Assembly (NCBI RefSeq): GCF_014651895.1
Contig: NZ_BMXT01000001.1
Span: 806,001-870,000, forward strand
DNA: 64,000 nt
Direction of reading: 5' to 3'
DNA from: Rhodanobacter panaciterrae
Lineage (GTDB): Bacteria > Pseudomonadota > Gammaproteobacteria > Xanthomonadales > Rhodanobacteraceae
Every line of letters starts with the position of its first letter. Position 1 is the first letter of the stretch. Below the pieces are notes generated by a model. The model did no database searches, was not told the DNA's origin, and was given only the letters and a program-made list of their open reading frames with translations. The position numbers and the translations under genes were made by a program. Below, in pieces: positions 36,308 to 43,359 of the stretch.

Positions 36308-36727
36308 ATGAAAAGGCAGGGATCAGCAAAAATTTGCATTGCGTTGGCGATGGTTGCGTCATCGCCATTTATTGGCGCTGTGGCACAAAGTATCACGCCG
36401 GAAAACGTGACTAGTTCGCCGCTCTATTTTCCAAATATCGACAAGAACCATGATGGCTTCATCAGCCGCTCCGAGCTGCCGAAGGATTTGCACGATCTGC
36501 GTGCGCATTTCGATCAATATGACCTGAATAAGGATCATCGACTTTCGTCTGCGGAATACAGCACCTACCTGAAAACGCTGGCTGCCGGGGCTTGCAATAG
36601 CGCACGGCAAAGCACGACGGAAGCAAATTGCAGTCAAACTTCTGGTATGGGGTCACAGCCGGATGCTCGGCCCGACATGGGAACGGTGTATTTGCCCCCT
36701 CCGCCACCTCCGAGCGGAGGGCATTGA
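36308..36727 (+). CDS. Exported EF-hand domain protein
   Basis: A 139-residue protein with a signal peptide (ICIALAMVASSPFIGAVAQ) and two EF-hand loops: DKNHDGFISRSE and DLNKDHRLSSAE, each with Asp/Asn ligands at the loop's usual positions and a Glu at position 12. It should bind calcium in the periplasm. A C-terminal tail has two Cys residues (ACNSARQ, NCSQT) and ends PPPPPPSGGH. GGAGG precedes the ATG. Base composition upstream is markedly AT-rich. The role is unknown; related proteins are common in Xanthomonadales. Confidence 0.82.
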   Translation: MKRQGSAKICIALAMVASSPFIGAVAQSITPENVTSSPLYFPNIDKNHDGFISRSELPKDLHDLRAHFDQYDLNKDHRLSSAEYSTYLKTLAAGACNSARQSTTEANCSQTSGMGSQPDARPDMGTVYLPPPPPPSGGH

Positions 36728-36740
36728 TGGTCTTCACTGC

Positions 36741-37206
36741 TCAGGGATATTTCTTTCCATCCTTGTGCGTATAGCCTGCGGGCTCCGGATCGATATGCAG
36801 GTCGATGTCGGAATAGCTGCAGGTGTCGTCGGCACAATGGGGGTCGATATCCAGATAGACGGCCACAATTGCACCACGGTTGATCATGTGGTGGTCGTCA
36901 AGCACGTTTCTGCGGAAAGCCGCACTATCACCGGCGCGCAGCAACTGCTCGCCGGCTCCGGTCACCAAGGTCAATTCTCCCACCAGGACGTACACGAATT
37001 CCTCCTCGCGGGAGTGGCAGTGCGCTGGCTCGACCACACCTCCGGCGACAGGTGCACCAGGTGGACGCTGAAATCGGTCAGGCCCCAGCCTTGCCAAGTC
37101 CCTGCCTGATGCGTCCGCTCGCGGGCTCATCGAAAGGTGCCGAAGAGTCTGAGCCGGTGCGTTCAGGGGCAGCAGACACATCAATTTTTGGCATGACGAT
37201 CTTCAT
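36741..37206 (-). pseudogene. Cupin-domain gene with two frameshifts
   Basis: The C-terminal part is a normal cupin core in one frame (HSREEEFVYVLVGELTLVTG, then DIDLHIDPEPAGYTHKDG). The family's expected N-terminus is present upstream in other frames. From ATG 37206 or 37194 a frame reads MPKIDVSAAPERTG and ends at a TGA at 37079-37081. The middle segment LTDFSVHLVHLSPEVWSSQR is in a third frame. Restoring one C in the C-run near 37083 and one C near 37023 joins all three into a full protein of about 150 residues. The gene is therefore probably a recent pseudogene, or the sequence has two errors. The uninterrupted 147-residue frame from 37184 is not a plausible native product. Confidence 0.72.
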
Positions 37207-37281
37207 GCGACGGCGAGATGCCAGCGGACAACTATTGTGCAGTCACAGAGGGTGTAGCGCGTTCGCGGTGGGGCTTGCTGG

Positions 37282-37905
37282 TCAGCTCGTTTTGACACGA
37301 CTCGAGCCGGAATGGTCCAGCCGGCTCATCAACGTAAGGCAGGCTTCGTCTATGACGCGTTTCTGCGTGGCCTTGTTTGGCGCCGGTTGCCACGCGATCA
37401 CCGAATGCCAGTAAATACTGGACTTCAACATCGCCATGAATATATCGGCGATGGCGCGCGGATCAACCTTGCCCAGCTTGCCGGCCTTGCCGGCCTCGCT
37501 GAACCAGCGGAACAGCCCGTTTTCCTTCTCGCCGAACTGCGTCATCAGGGTCAGGCTGCGTTCTTCCGAGCGCATGCACTCGACCATCAGCACACGGCTC
37601 AGTCGAATGAAGTCGGGATCGCAGATCAGCTGCATTTCCAGTTCGGCGATTTCGCGCAATTGCTCGGCGAAGTCGCGCTTCTTGTCGTAGTGCAGTTTGC
37701 CGAGCGGTTCGACCCGCTCGATCAGCAGCTGCAGTACCGCCTCGAACACCGCATCCTTGGATGGGAAGTGCTTGTACAGCGTGCGCTTGGAGACCTCGGC
37801 GCGGGTGGCGATGGATTCCATGCTGGCGCCGGCCAGCCCTTGCTCGGCGAGTTCGGCGATGCCGGCGTCGAGCATGGCGTTGCGCTTGTTGAGGCTGCGG
37901 TTCAA
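37282..37905 (-). CDS. TetR family regulator (AefR-type C-terminus)
   Basis: A 207-residue repressor. The N-terminal helix-turn-helix is SMESIATRAEVSKRTLYKHFPSKDAVFEAVL. The C-terminal ligand domain contains ICDPDFIRLSRVLMVECMRSEE and resembles AefR/TetR_C_7-type domains. The start is TTG 37905 with AGGAG seven bases upstream. It is divergent from the MBL hydrolase gene, and two copies of a 21-22 base element occupy the space between them. It probably represses itself and that hydrolase; the ligand is unknown. Confidence 0.88.
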   Translation of the reverse strand: MNRSLNKRNAMLDAGIAELAEQGLAGASMESIATRAEVSKRTLYKHFPSKDAVFEAVLQLLIERVEPLGKLHYDKKRDFAEQLREIAELEMQLICDPDFIRLSRVLMVECMRSEERSLTLMTQFGEKENGLFRWFSEAGKAGKLGKVDPRAIADIFMAMLKSSIYWHSVIAWQPAPNKATQKRVIDEACLTLMSRLDHSGSSRVKTS

Positions 37906-37919
37906 GAGCGGCTCCTGCG

Positions 37920-37941
37920 AAGTACACGCGGTAGTTTACTT
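37920..37941. promoter_or_regulatory. TetR operator copy 1
   Basis: An imperfect inverted repeat AAGTACAC ... GTTTACTT (arms match at 7 of 8 positions) with a short spacer, 15-36 bases upstream of the TetR start. The same layout, AGTACACG-N5-GTTTACTT, recurs exactly 40 bases further on. Confidence 0.72.
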
Positions 37942-37959
37942 TCTTTCAACGTCGGCATA

Positions 37960-37981
37960 AAGTACACGACATCGTTTACTT
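37960..37981. promoter_or_regulatory. TetR operator copy 2
   Basis: The second copy of AGTACACG-N5-GTTTACTT, in the same orientation, ends 13 bases before the MBL hydrolase ATG. It is 40 bases from copy 1, close to four helical turns, which would allow two dimers on the same face of the DNA. Confidence 0.72.
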
Positions 37982-37994
37982 GTTGAGGAGTCCC

Positions 37995-39122
37995 ATGATG
38001 GCAACCAGCTTGATCATTGTCGGTGTGCTTGGCCTCGTGGTCGCGGCGTGGCGTGTGCTGACGCATCGTGCGCCGGTGGAGGCAGACCATGCCGGCGCGG
38101 TCGCCTGGCGCAACGGCCGCTTCCGCAATGTGGCGGATACCCGAGCCGGCAGTCTGCGCGCCGTGATGCGTGAGTTCTGGCTCAATCGCGGCATCCGGCG
38201 CAAGCCACGCAATGCGTTGCCGGTGACGCCGGTGCGCGCCGATGTACTGAGCGGCCCGGCCTCGCAGTCGCTGCGGGTGACCTGGCTCGGTCATTCCACA
38301 GCGCTGATCGAGATCGACGGTCTGCGCCTGCTCACCGATCCGGTGTTGAGCGAACGTGCCTCGCCGCTGCCGTTCGCGGGACCGAAGCGCTTCACGCCGC
38401 CGGCGTTGACGGTGGCGCAGTTGCCGCGGATCGACGCGGTGCTGCTGTCGCACGATCACTTCGATCATCTGGATCGCCACACCATCCGCGCGCTGGCCGG
38501 CAAAGTCGAGCGCTTCTACACGCCGCTGGGCGTGGGCAAGCGGCTGATCGCCTGGGGCGTGGATGCTGCCCGCGTGGTGGAACTGGACTGGTGGCAGCAG
38601 GCGAACTTCGGCCCACTGACGTTCGCGGCCACGCCGGCGCAGCATTTCTCCGGTCGTGGCCTGCGTGACGGCAACTCGACGTTGTGGGCATCGTGGTGCG
38701 TGCTCGGCACGCGCGAGCGTCTGTTCTTCAGCGGCGACACCGGCATGCACGCGGGCTTTGCGCAGATTGGCGAGCGCTACGGGCCGTTCGATCTCACCCT
38801 GATCGAATGCGGCGCGTACAACGAACTGTGGCCGGACGTGCACATGCAGCCGGAGCAATCCATCGCTGCGCATCAGCTGGTTCGTGGTCACACGATGATG
38901 CCGGTGCACTGGGGCACGTTCGATCTGGCCATGCATCGCTGGGACGAGCCGGCCGAGCGCATCCGCGCGCTGGCGGTGGAGCAGGGCGTGCGGCTGGTAC
39001 AGCCGCGACCGGGCGAAACCGTGCGTCCGGATTCCGTTTTGCAGGCACCGTGGTGGCGTGCGTTCGAAACCGACGCGGCACGTGATCACGCACCGAACAT
39101 CGCTCAGGAACACGCTGCATGA
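37995..39122 (+). CDS. MBL-fold hydrolase (UlaG/NAPE-PLD-like), membrane anchored
   Basis: A 375-residue protein with an N-terminal membrane segment (TSLIIVGVLGLVVAAW). The hydrolase domain has VTWLGHSTALIEIDGLRLLTDPV, the metal motif SHDHFDHLD (HxHxDH), FFSGDTG, and MMPVHWGTFDLAMH. The order and spacing match the NAPE-PLD/YhfI group of the superfamily, which includes phospholipase D-like enzymes. It probably cleaves a phosphodiester or an amide in a lipid or similar molecule. GAGGAG precedes ATG 37995. Control by the divergent TetR gene is likely. Confidence 0.88.
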   Translation: MMATSLIIVGVLGLVVAAWRVLTHRAPVEADHAGAVAWRNGRFRNVADTRAGSLRAVMREFWLNRGIRRKPRNALPVTPVRADVLSGPASQSLRVTWLGHSTALIEIDGLRLLTDPVLSERASPLPFAGPKRFTPPALTVAQLPRIDAVLLSHDHFDHLDRHTIRALAGKVERFYTPLGVGKRLIAWGVDAARVVELDWWQQANFGPLTFAATPAQHFSGRGLRDGNSTLWASWCVLGTRERLFFSGDTGMHAGFAQIGERYGPFDLTLIECGAYNELWPDVHMQPEQSIAAHQLVRGHTMMPVHWGTFDLAMHRWDEPAERIRALAVEQGVRLVQPRPGETVRPDSVLQAPWWRAFETDAARDHAPNIAQEHAA

Positions 39123-39217
39123 GCGCCTGAATCACGCGGGATTCGCGCCACAGCGATGCCTTTACATCGTCCGCGCTACGATGACGACATCGACGTTGAT
39201 GTCGCCGGGAGTTCGGT

Positions 39218-40609
39218 GTGATGGCACGTTGGTCCTGGTTGGGCGCGGTTGCGATTTTCTGCACGGTGTCGATGCAAGGAGGCTCGACCACCGCGCTGCC
39301 TGTGCGGGCTGACCGCGCGGCGACTACCGGCATGGTGGCGCAGATCGCGCTGGATGGCCCGATCGGTCCGGCTGCGGCGGAATACTTCGACGATGCCTCG
39401 CAGCGTGCGCTGGCCGACGGCGCGGTGGCGATCGTGCTGCGGCTGGATACACCCGGTGGCCTGGCCGATTCGATGCGGCAGATCATCGCCAGCATGCTGG
39501 CGTGCAGGCTGCCGGTGCTGGTCTACGTCGCGCCGGGCGGCGCGCGCGCGGCCTCGGCTGGCACCTACATCCTGTATGCCGGGCAGATTGCAGCGATGGC
39601 GCCGGCCACGCATCTGGGTGCGGCGACACCGATCCAGCTGGGCGGTACCACATCGATGCCGGGCGCCACTGACAAGCCGGCCGCATCCAGCTCTTCGGTG
39701 GAAGACCAGTCGGCCGAAGGCGACGACGCCGAGTCGCACAAGGCACTAAACGATGCGATCGCCTACATCCGCTCGCTGGCACAGCTGCGCGGACGCAATG
39801 CGCCGTGGGCGGAACAGGCCGTGCGCGGCGCGGCCACGCTGACCGCCAGCGAGGCGGCGCAACAACACGTGATCGATTTCGTGGCGACGGACGTTGCCGA
39901 CCTGCTGGCCAAGGCGGACGGTCGCCAGGTGCAGGTGGGCGATCGCAGCGTCACGCTGCAGCTCAAGGGTGCGACCGTGCGCGACTACGCGCCAGGTGCG
40001 CGCACACGTTTCCTGGCCATCATCACCAATCCCACCATCGCCTACCTGTTGCTGCTGGGCGGCATCTTCGGCCTGGTGCTGGAGGCGCTGCATCCCGGTG
40101 CGATGTTGCCGGGCATCGTCGGTGGCATCTGCCTGCTGGTCGGCCTGTACGCGTTGCAGTTGTTGCCGGTGAACTACGCCGGGCTGGCGTTGATGGCGCT
40201 TGGCGTCGGCTTGCTGGTGGCCGAAGCGGTCAATCCCAGCATAGGTGCGCTCGGTGCCGGCGGGCTGGTTTCGTTCGTGATCGGTTCGGTGATGTTGATG
40301 AAGGCGGGTGTGCCGGGTTACGGCGTCAACCTCGGCGTCATCGGTGGCCTGGCCACTGGCGCGGCTGCCTTGCTGGCGCTGATCGTCTGGCTGGTGCTCG
40401 GGTCGCGACGTGCACATCAGGTCAATGGCGATGTCGTGATGATCACCGAGTCCGGTGAACTGCTGGAGCCGGTGAGCGCTGGCGGCGAGGCCTGGATGAT
40501 GCTGCGCGGCGAGCGCTGGCGTGTGCACTGCGACAGCGCACTGCCGACTGGCGCGCGAGTGCGTGTGGTGCGACGGCAGGGACTGCTACTGTGGGTCGAG
40601 CCAGGGTGA
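39218..40609 (+). CDS. nfeD: NfeD family protein (ClpP-class membrane serine protease)
   Basis: A 463-residue protein. A signal-type N-terminus is followed by a ClpP/crotonase-like domain (about residues 40-260) with the DTPGGLADSMRQ and GARAASAGTYI motifs, the latter with the catalytic Ser and GA/SAG pattern. Four hydrophobic helices (about 270-400) and a C-terminal OB-fold NfeD domain (EPVSAGGEAWMMLRGERW) follow. Such proteases act on stomatin/slipin proteins, and the next gene encodes one. GTG 39218 and ATG 39221 are both possible starts after GGGAG. Confidence 0.92.
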   Translation: MMARWSWLGAVAIFCTVSMQGGSTTALPVRADRAATTGMVAQIALDGPIGPAAAEYFDDASQRALADGAVAIVLRLDTPGGLADSMRQIIASMLACRLPVLVYVAPGGARAASAGTYILYAGQIAAMAPATHLGAATPIQLGGTTSMPGATDKPAASSSSVEDQSAEGDDAESHKALNDAIAYIRSLAQLRGRNAPWAEQAVRGAATLTASEAAQQHVIDFVATDVADLLAKADGRQVQVGDRSVTLQLKGATVRDYAPGARTRFLAIITNPTIAYLLLLGGIFGLVLEALHPGAMLPGIVGGICLLVGLYALQLLPVNYAGLALMALGVGLLVAEAVNPSIGALGAGGLVSFVIGSVMLMKAGVPGYGVNLGVIGGLATGAAALLALIVWLVLGSRRAHQVNGDVVMITESGELLEPVSAGGEAWMMLRGERWRVHCDSALPTGARVRVVRRQGLLLWVEPG

Positions 40610-40690
40610 TCCATGTGCCCGCAGCCATTGGCGTGCGACAACGGCTCGCCCCGTTTCACGATGATTGCTTGATGATTCAGGGAGATGATC

Positions 40691-41467
40691 ATGTTCGGAT
40701 TTGTCGGAATACTGGTAGTCCTTGGTGTGATGCTGCTGTTCTCCGCGGTCAAGATCCTGCCGGAGTACCAGCGTGGCGTGGTGCTGACGCTAGGCCGCTA
40801 CACCGGCACCAAAGGGCCGGGGCTGGTGCTGCTGATTCCTGCAGTGCAGCGGATGATCCGGGTCGATCTGCGCGTAACCGTGATGGACGTGCCGCCGCAG
40901 GACGTGATCTCGCGCGACAACGTGTCGGTGCGCGTGAATGCGGTGGTCTACTTCCGCGTGGTGGAACCCGACAAATCCGTGCTGCAGGTGGAGAATTTCC
41001 TGCAGGCGACCAGCCAGTTGGCGCAGACGCGGCTGCGCTCGGTACTGGGCCAGCATGAGCTGGACGAGATCCTGTCGCAGCGCGATTCGATCAACCACAC
41101 CTTGCAGACGATCCTCGACGAGGCCACCGACCCATGGGGCATCAAGGTCGCCAACGTCGAGATCAAGGACGTCGACCTCAACGAGACGATGGTGCGCGCG
41201 ATCGCCCGTCAGGCCGAGGCAGAGCGCGAACGCCGCGCCAAGGTGATCCACGCCGAAGGCGAGATGCAGGCCGCCGAGAAACTGCGCGATGCCGCCGCGA
41301 TGCTGTCGCAGCAACCGCAGGCACTGCAGCTGCGCTACCTGCAGACGCTGGCCGACATGTCCAACAACGGTAAATCCTCGACCATCGTGTTCCCGCTGCC
41401 GCTGGATCTGATCCGGCCGTTGATGGAGGCGTTTCCATCGAAGCGGGATTCGGGTACAACGGACTGA
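40691..41467 (+). CDS. Slipin family protein (SPFH/stomatin)
   Basis: A 258-residue SPFH-domain membrane protein. One N-terminal hydrophobic hairpin ([23 protein letters not shown]) precedes the band-7 domain: [23 protein letters not shown], then [29 protein letters not shown] coiled-coil region with many Ala/Glu/Arg ([22 protein letters not shown]) follows. It should form membrane-associated rings. The nfeD-slipin pair is a widely conserved operon. ATG 40691 is better spaced from GGAG than ATG 40685. Confidence 0.92.
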   Translation: MFGFVGILVVLGVMLLFSAVKILPEYQRGVVLTLGRYTGTKGPGLVLLIPAVQRMIRVDLRVTVMDVPPQDVISRDNVSVRVNAVVYFRVVEPDKSVLQVENFLQATSQLAQTRLRSVLGQHELDEILSQRDSINHTLQTILDEATDPWGIKVANVEIKDVDLNETMVRAIARQAEAERERRAKVIHAEGEMQAAEKLRDAAAMLSQQPQALQLRYLQTLADMSNNGKSSTIVFPLPLDLIRPLMEAFPSKRDSGTTD

Positions 41468-41489
41468 TTTACCCGCACGAGCAAACCAC

Positions 41490-42299
41490 ATGGATGCAAC
41501 ACGTTCCTCTGGAAGTCTGGTCTGCGTTGGCCTCGGCATGACCCTCGGTGCCCACCTCGGCCCGCTGGCGCGCAGCCACATCGAACAGGCGGACGTGGTG
41601 TTCGCCGCGCTTTCCGATGGCGTGGTCGAGTTGTGGTTGAACAGGATGCATGCGGATGTGCGCAGCCTGCAGCCGTATTACCGAGAAGGCTGCTCGCGCA
41701 TGGATACCTACTGGCAGATGGTCGGCGCGATGCTCGCCGAGGTGCGCGCGGGCAAGCGGGTATGCGGGGTGTTCTACGGCCATCCCGGCGTGTTCGCCTG
41801 GGTGCCGCACAAGGCGATCGAAATGGCCCGCAACGAGGGCTACCACGCGCACATGGAGCCGGGCGTATCCGCCGAGGATTGCCTGTATGCCGATCTCGGC
41901 ATCGATCCGGGTGCTTATGGCTGCCAGCATTTCGAGGCCAGCCAGCTGCTGTTCTACCAGCGGCGCATTGATCCGACCGCCTATCTGATTCTGTGGCAGG
42001 TGGGGGTGGTCGGGGATCAGTCGATGACCCGCTTCTCCACCAACGCGGCGTATCGCCAGGTGCTGGTCGATGTGCTGGCGCGCGACTACCCGTTGGACCA
42101 CGAGGTGATCATCTACCGCGCCGCCACGTTGCCGATCGAGCGGCCGCGCATCGAGCGGATCGCGCTGGGTGTCTTGGCGCAGGCGAAGATCGGCATGGCC
42201 GAGACCATAGTGATTCCGCCGGCGCGCCCCATGCAGGCCGATCCCGAGATACTGGCGCGGCTCAACGCGCTGGATCGAGCCGTTGGCATGCCATCCTGA
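41490..42299 (+). CDS. Borosin alpha-N-methyltransferase (split type), tetrapyrrole-methylase fold
   Basis: A 269-residue enzyme of the SAM-dependent tetrapyrrole methylase fold. It has VCVGLGMTLGAHLGPLARSHIEQAD at the N-terminus and VCGVFYGHPGVF in the middle, a motif typical of borosin enzymes. The catalytic pattern Tyr-x5-Arg-x3-Tyr known from OphMA (Tyr66, Arg72 and Tyr76) is present as Tyr64, Arg70 and Tyr74. Unlike fungal OphMA no substrate peptide is fused to its C-terminus; two leader-containing peptide genes follow instead, as in SonM/SonA. It should methylate backbone amides in their core regions with SAM. It starts 22 bases after slipin, possibly on the same transcript. Confidence 0.88.
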   Translation: MDATRSSGSLVCVGLGMTLGAHLGPLARSHIEQADVVFAALSDGVVELWLNRMHADVRSLQPYYREGCSRMDTYWQMVGAMLAEVRAGKRVCGVFYGHPGVFAWVPHKAIEMARNEGYHAHMEPGVSAEDCLYADLGIDPGAYGCQHFEASQLLFYQRRIDPTAYLILWQVGVVGDQSMTRFSTNAAYRQVLVDVLARDYPLDHEVIIYRAATLPIERPRIERIALGVLAQAKIGMAETIVIPPARPMQADPEILARLNALDRAVGMPS

Positions 42300-42452
42300 A
42301 GGTGCACGCCCCATGCACTAGCCTCCCCGATGGCGGGCACGCTAAGCTGCTGAGGCTGGTTCAATAGGGGCAATTCAACACGTTGCAGCACGCGTCCATC
42401 GACGAGTCTGCGCGCGTGCAGATATATCACTGATCGTTACAGGGGGTGGATC

Positions 42453-42749
42453 ATGTTGGACGTTATCGATTTCATGGAAAGGATGGGCGGAGACGCGCAG
42501 CTCTCGCAGGCGTCGCCGAGCGAGTTGACTTTGGCCTTGGCTGACACCGGGATCTCAACCGAACTGCAATCGGCGATGCTCGCACGGGACGCGCAACAGG
42601 TTGAGATGCTGTTGGGAACGAAGGCGGTTTGTATGTTGGTGGCACCGCCGGGTCCTCCGGGCTTCGGACCACATCACGCACCGTTTCCGGTAGCGCCACC
42701 ACCGCCCCTGCCTGAGGAAGAGTGGGAGCAATACCAGGGAGAGCACTGA
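42453..42749 (+). CDS. Split borosin precursor peptide 1
   Basis: A 98-residue peptide. Residues 1-57 form a helical leader resembling the borosin binding domain (DVIDFMERMGGDAQLSQ ... LALADTGISTELQSAML ... VEMLLGTK). The tail begins AVCMLVAPPGPPGFGPHH and continues with Pro-rich and then acidic sequence (PPPPLPEEEWEQYQGEH). By analogy with SonA the methylated stretch should follow the leader, here around Cys60-Met61-Leu62-Val63-Ala64. A strong ribosome site GGGGGTGG precedes the ATG. No processing protease or transporter gene is adjacent. The 153 bases upstream hold no other gene. Confidence 0.85.
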   Translation: MLDVIDFMERMGGDAQLSQASPSELTLALADTGISTELQSAMLARDAQQVEMLLGTKAVCMLVAPPGPPGFGPHHAPFPVAPPPPLPEEEWEQYQGEH

Positions 42750-42879
42750 GTACCGTGCGCTGAGCACGCGATGGCTAGGCGCCAGCGCGTGCCATTGCCT
42801 GATTAGTCGGTATCCTGCGGCTGGCGCTTAATGGCGCTGGCGGTGCGCAGGGGCTACACCTTGGCTTGCGGACGTGACA

Positions 42880-42960
42880 CTCAGGTTGGCTTGGCCTGTG
42901 CCGGGTTCGGCATGATGCAGGGACGCGCCTTGGTTCGCTGGCGCGCAGCCACATTGAGCA
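42880..42960 (+). pseudogene. Remnant of a borosin methyltransferase gene
   Basis: Within the 253-base gap between the two precursor genes, bases 42936-42954 are identical over 19 bases to 41563-41581 inside the methyltransferase gene (encoding part of LARSHIEQ). The similarity extends about 35 bases upstream with changes (shared CGGCATGA at 42908-42915 and 41533-41540). The frame is broken, with a one-base length difference between the two anchors. This looks like the decayed 5' end of a second methyltransferase gene, consistent with duplication of the methyltransferase-precursor unit. Confidence 0.65.
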
Positions 42961-43002
42961 ATCGTGCGTGCCGATACATCACTTGAGGTTCAAGGGGGAG
43001 TC

Positions 43003-43356
43003 TTGTCAGACGTTATCGATTTCATGGAAAGGATGGGAGGAGACGCGCAGCTGTCGTTGGCGTCGACGGACGACTTGGCTGCAGCCTTGTCCACGACTGA
43101 CATTGCACCCGAGCTGCAATCGGCGGTGCTCGCCAAGGATGTCCAACAGCTGGGTGTGTTGTTGGGAACGAAATTGGAGTGCGCCTTGCTGGTGCCGCCT
43201 GGCCCACCAGGCCCCCCCGGACCGAGCCCGATGCGGCCTGCGGTACCGCCGCCGCCGCCGGAGGAAGACGGTGAAGACGGAGACCCCACGGATTGTTCCG
43301 AACACGATGGTGCCGCCGAAAACCCAGCGCATCGGCGCGAGCCGCCGCGGGCTTAG
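43003..43356 (+). CDS. Split borosin precursor peptide 2
   Basis: A 117-residue paralogue of precursor 1. The leader is nearly identical for residues 3-18 (DVIDFMERMGGDAQLS), and LLGTK is again at 53-57 and Cys at 60. The core begins LECALLVPPGPPGPPGPS, followed by PPPPPEEDGEDGD and a longer acidic, then basic tail. It starts with TTG at 43003 with a strong AAGGGGGAG site; the equivalent position in precursor 1 is ATG. Its stop lies three bases before the GGDEF gene's ATG, so the two are probably translationally coupled. Confidence 0.83.
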   Translation: MSDVIDFMERMGGDAQLSLASTDDLAAALSTTDIAPELQSAVLAKDVQQLGVLLGTKLECALLVPPGPPGPPGPSPMRPAVPPPPPEEDGEDGDPTDCSEHDGAAENPAHRREPPRA

Positions 43357-43359
43357 TCG

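Noticed and set aside
36741-37184. Intact 147-residue cupin protein
   Set aside because: Its N-terminal third does not fit the family, whereas the expected residues are found in other frames of the same DNA. It is treated as a frameshifted gene.
43180-43260. Collagen-like GPPGPPGPS repeat in precursor 2
   Set aside because: Only about three Gly-Pro-Pro triplets are present, too short for a collagen domain. The stretch is better read as part of the Pro-rich core or follower of a RiPP precursor.
42453-43356. Nif11-type or NHLP leader peptides as an alternative identity of the two small proteins
   Set aside because: The length and helical content are similar, but the neighbouring enzyme is of the borosin type, not a lanthionine synthetase or a cyclodehydratase, and there is no GG cleavage motif before the core.
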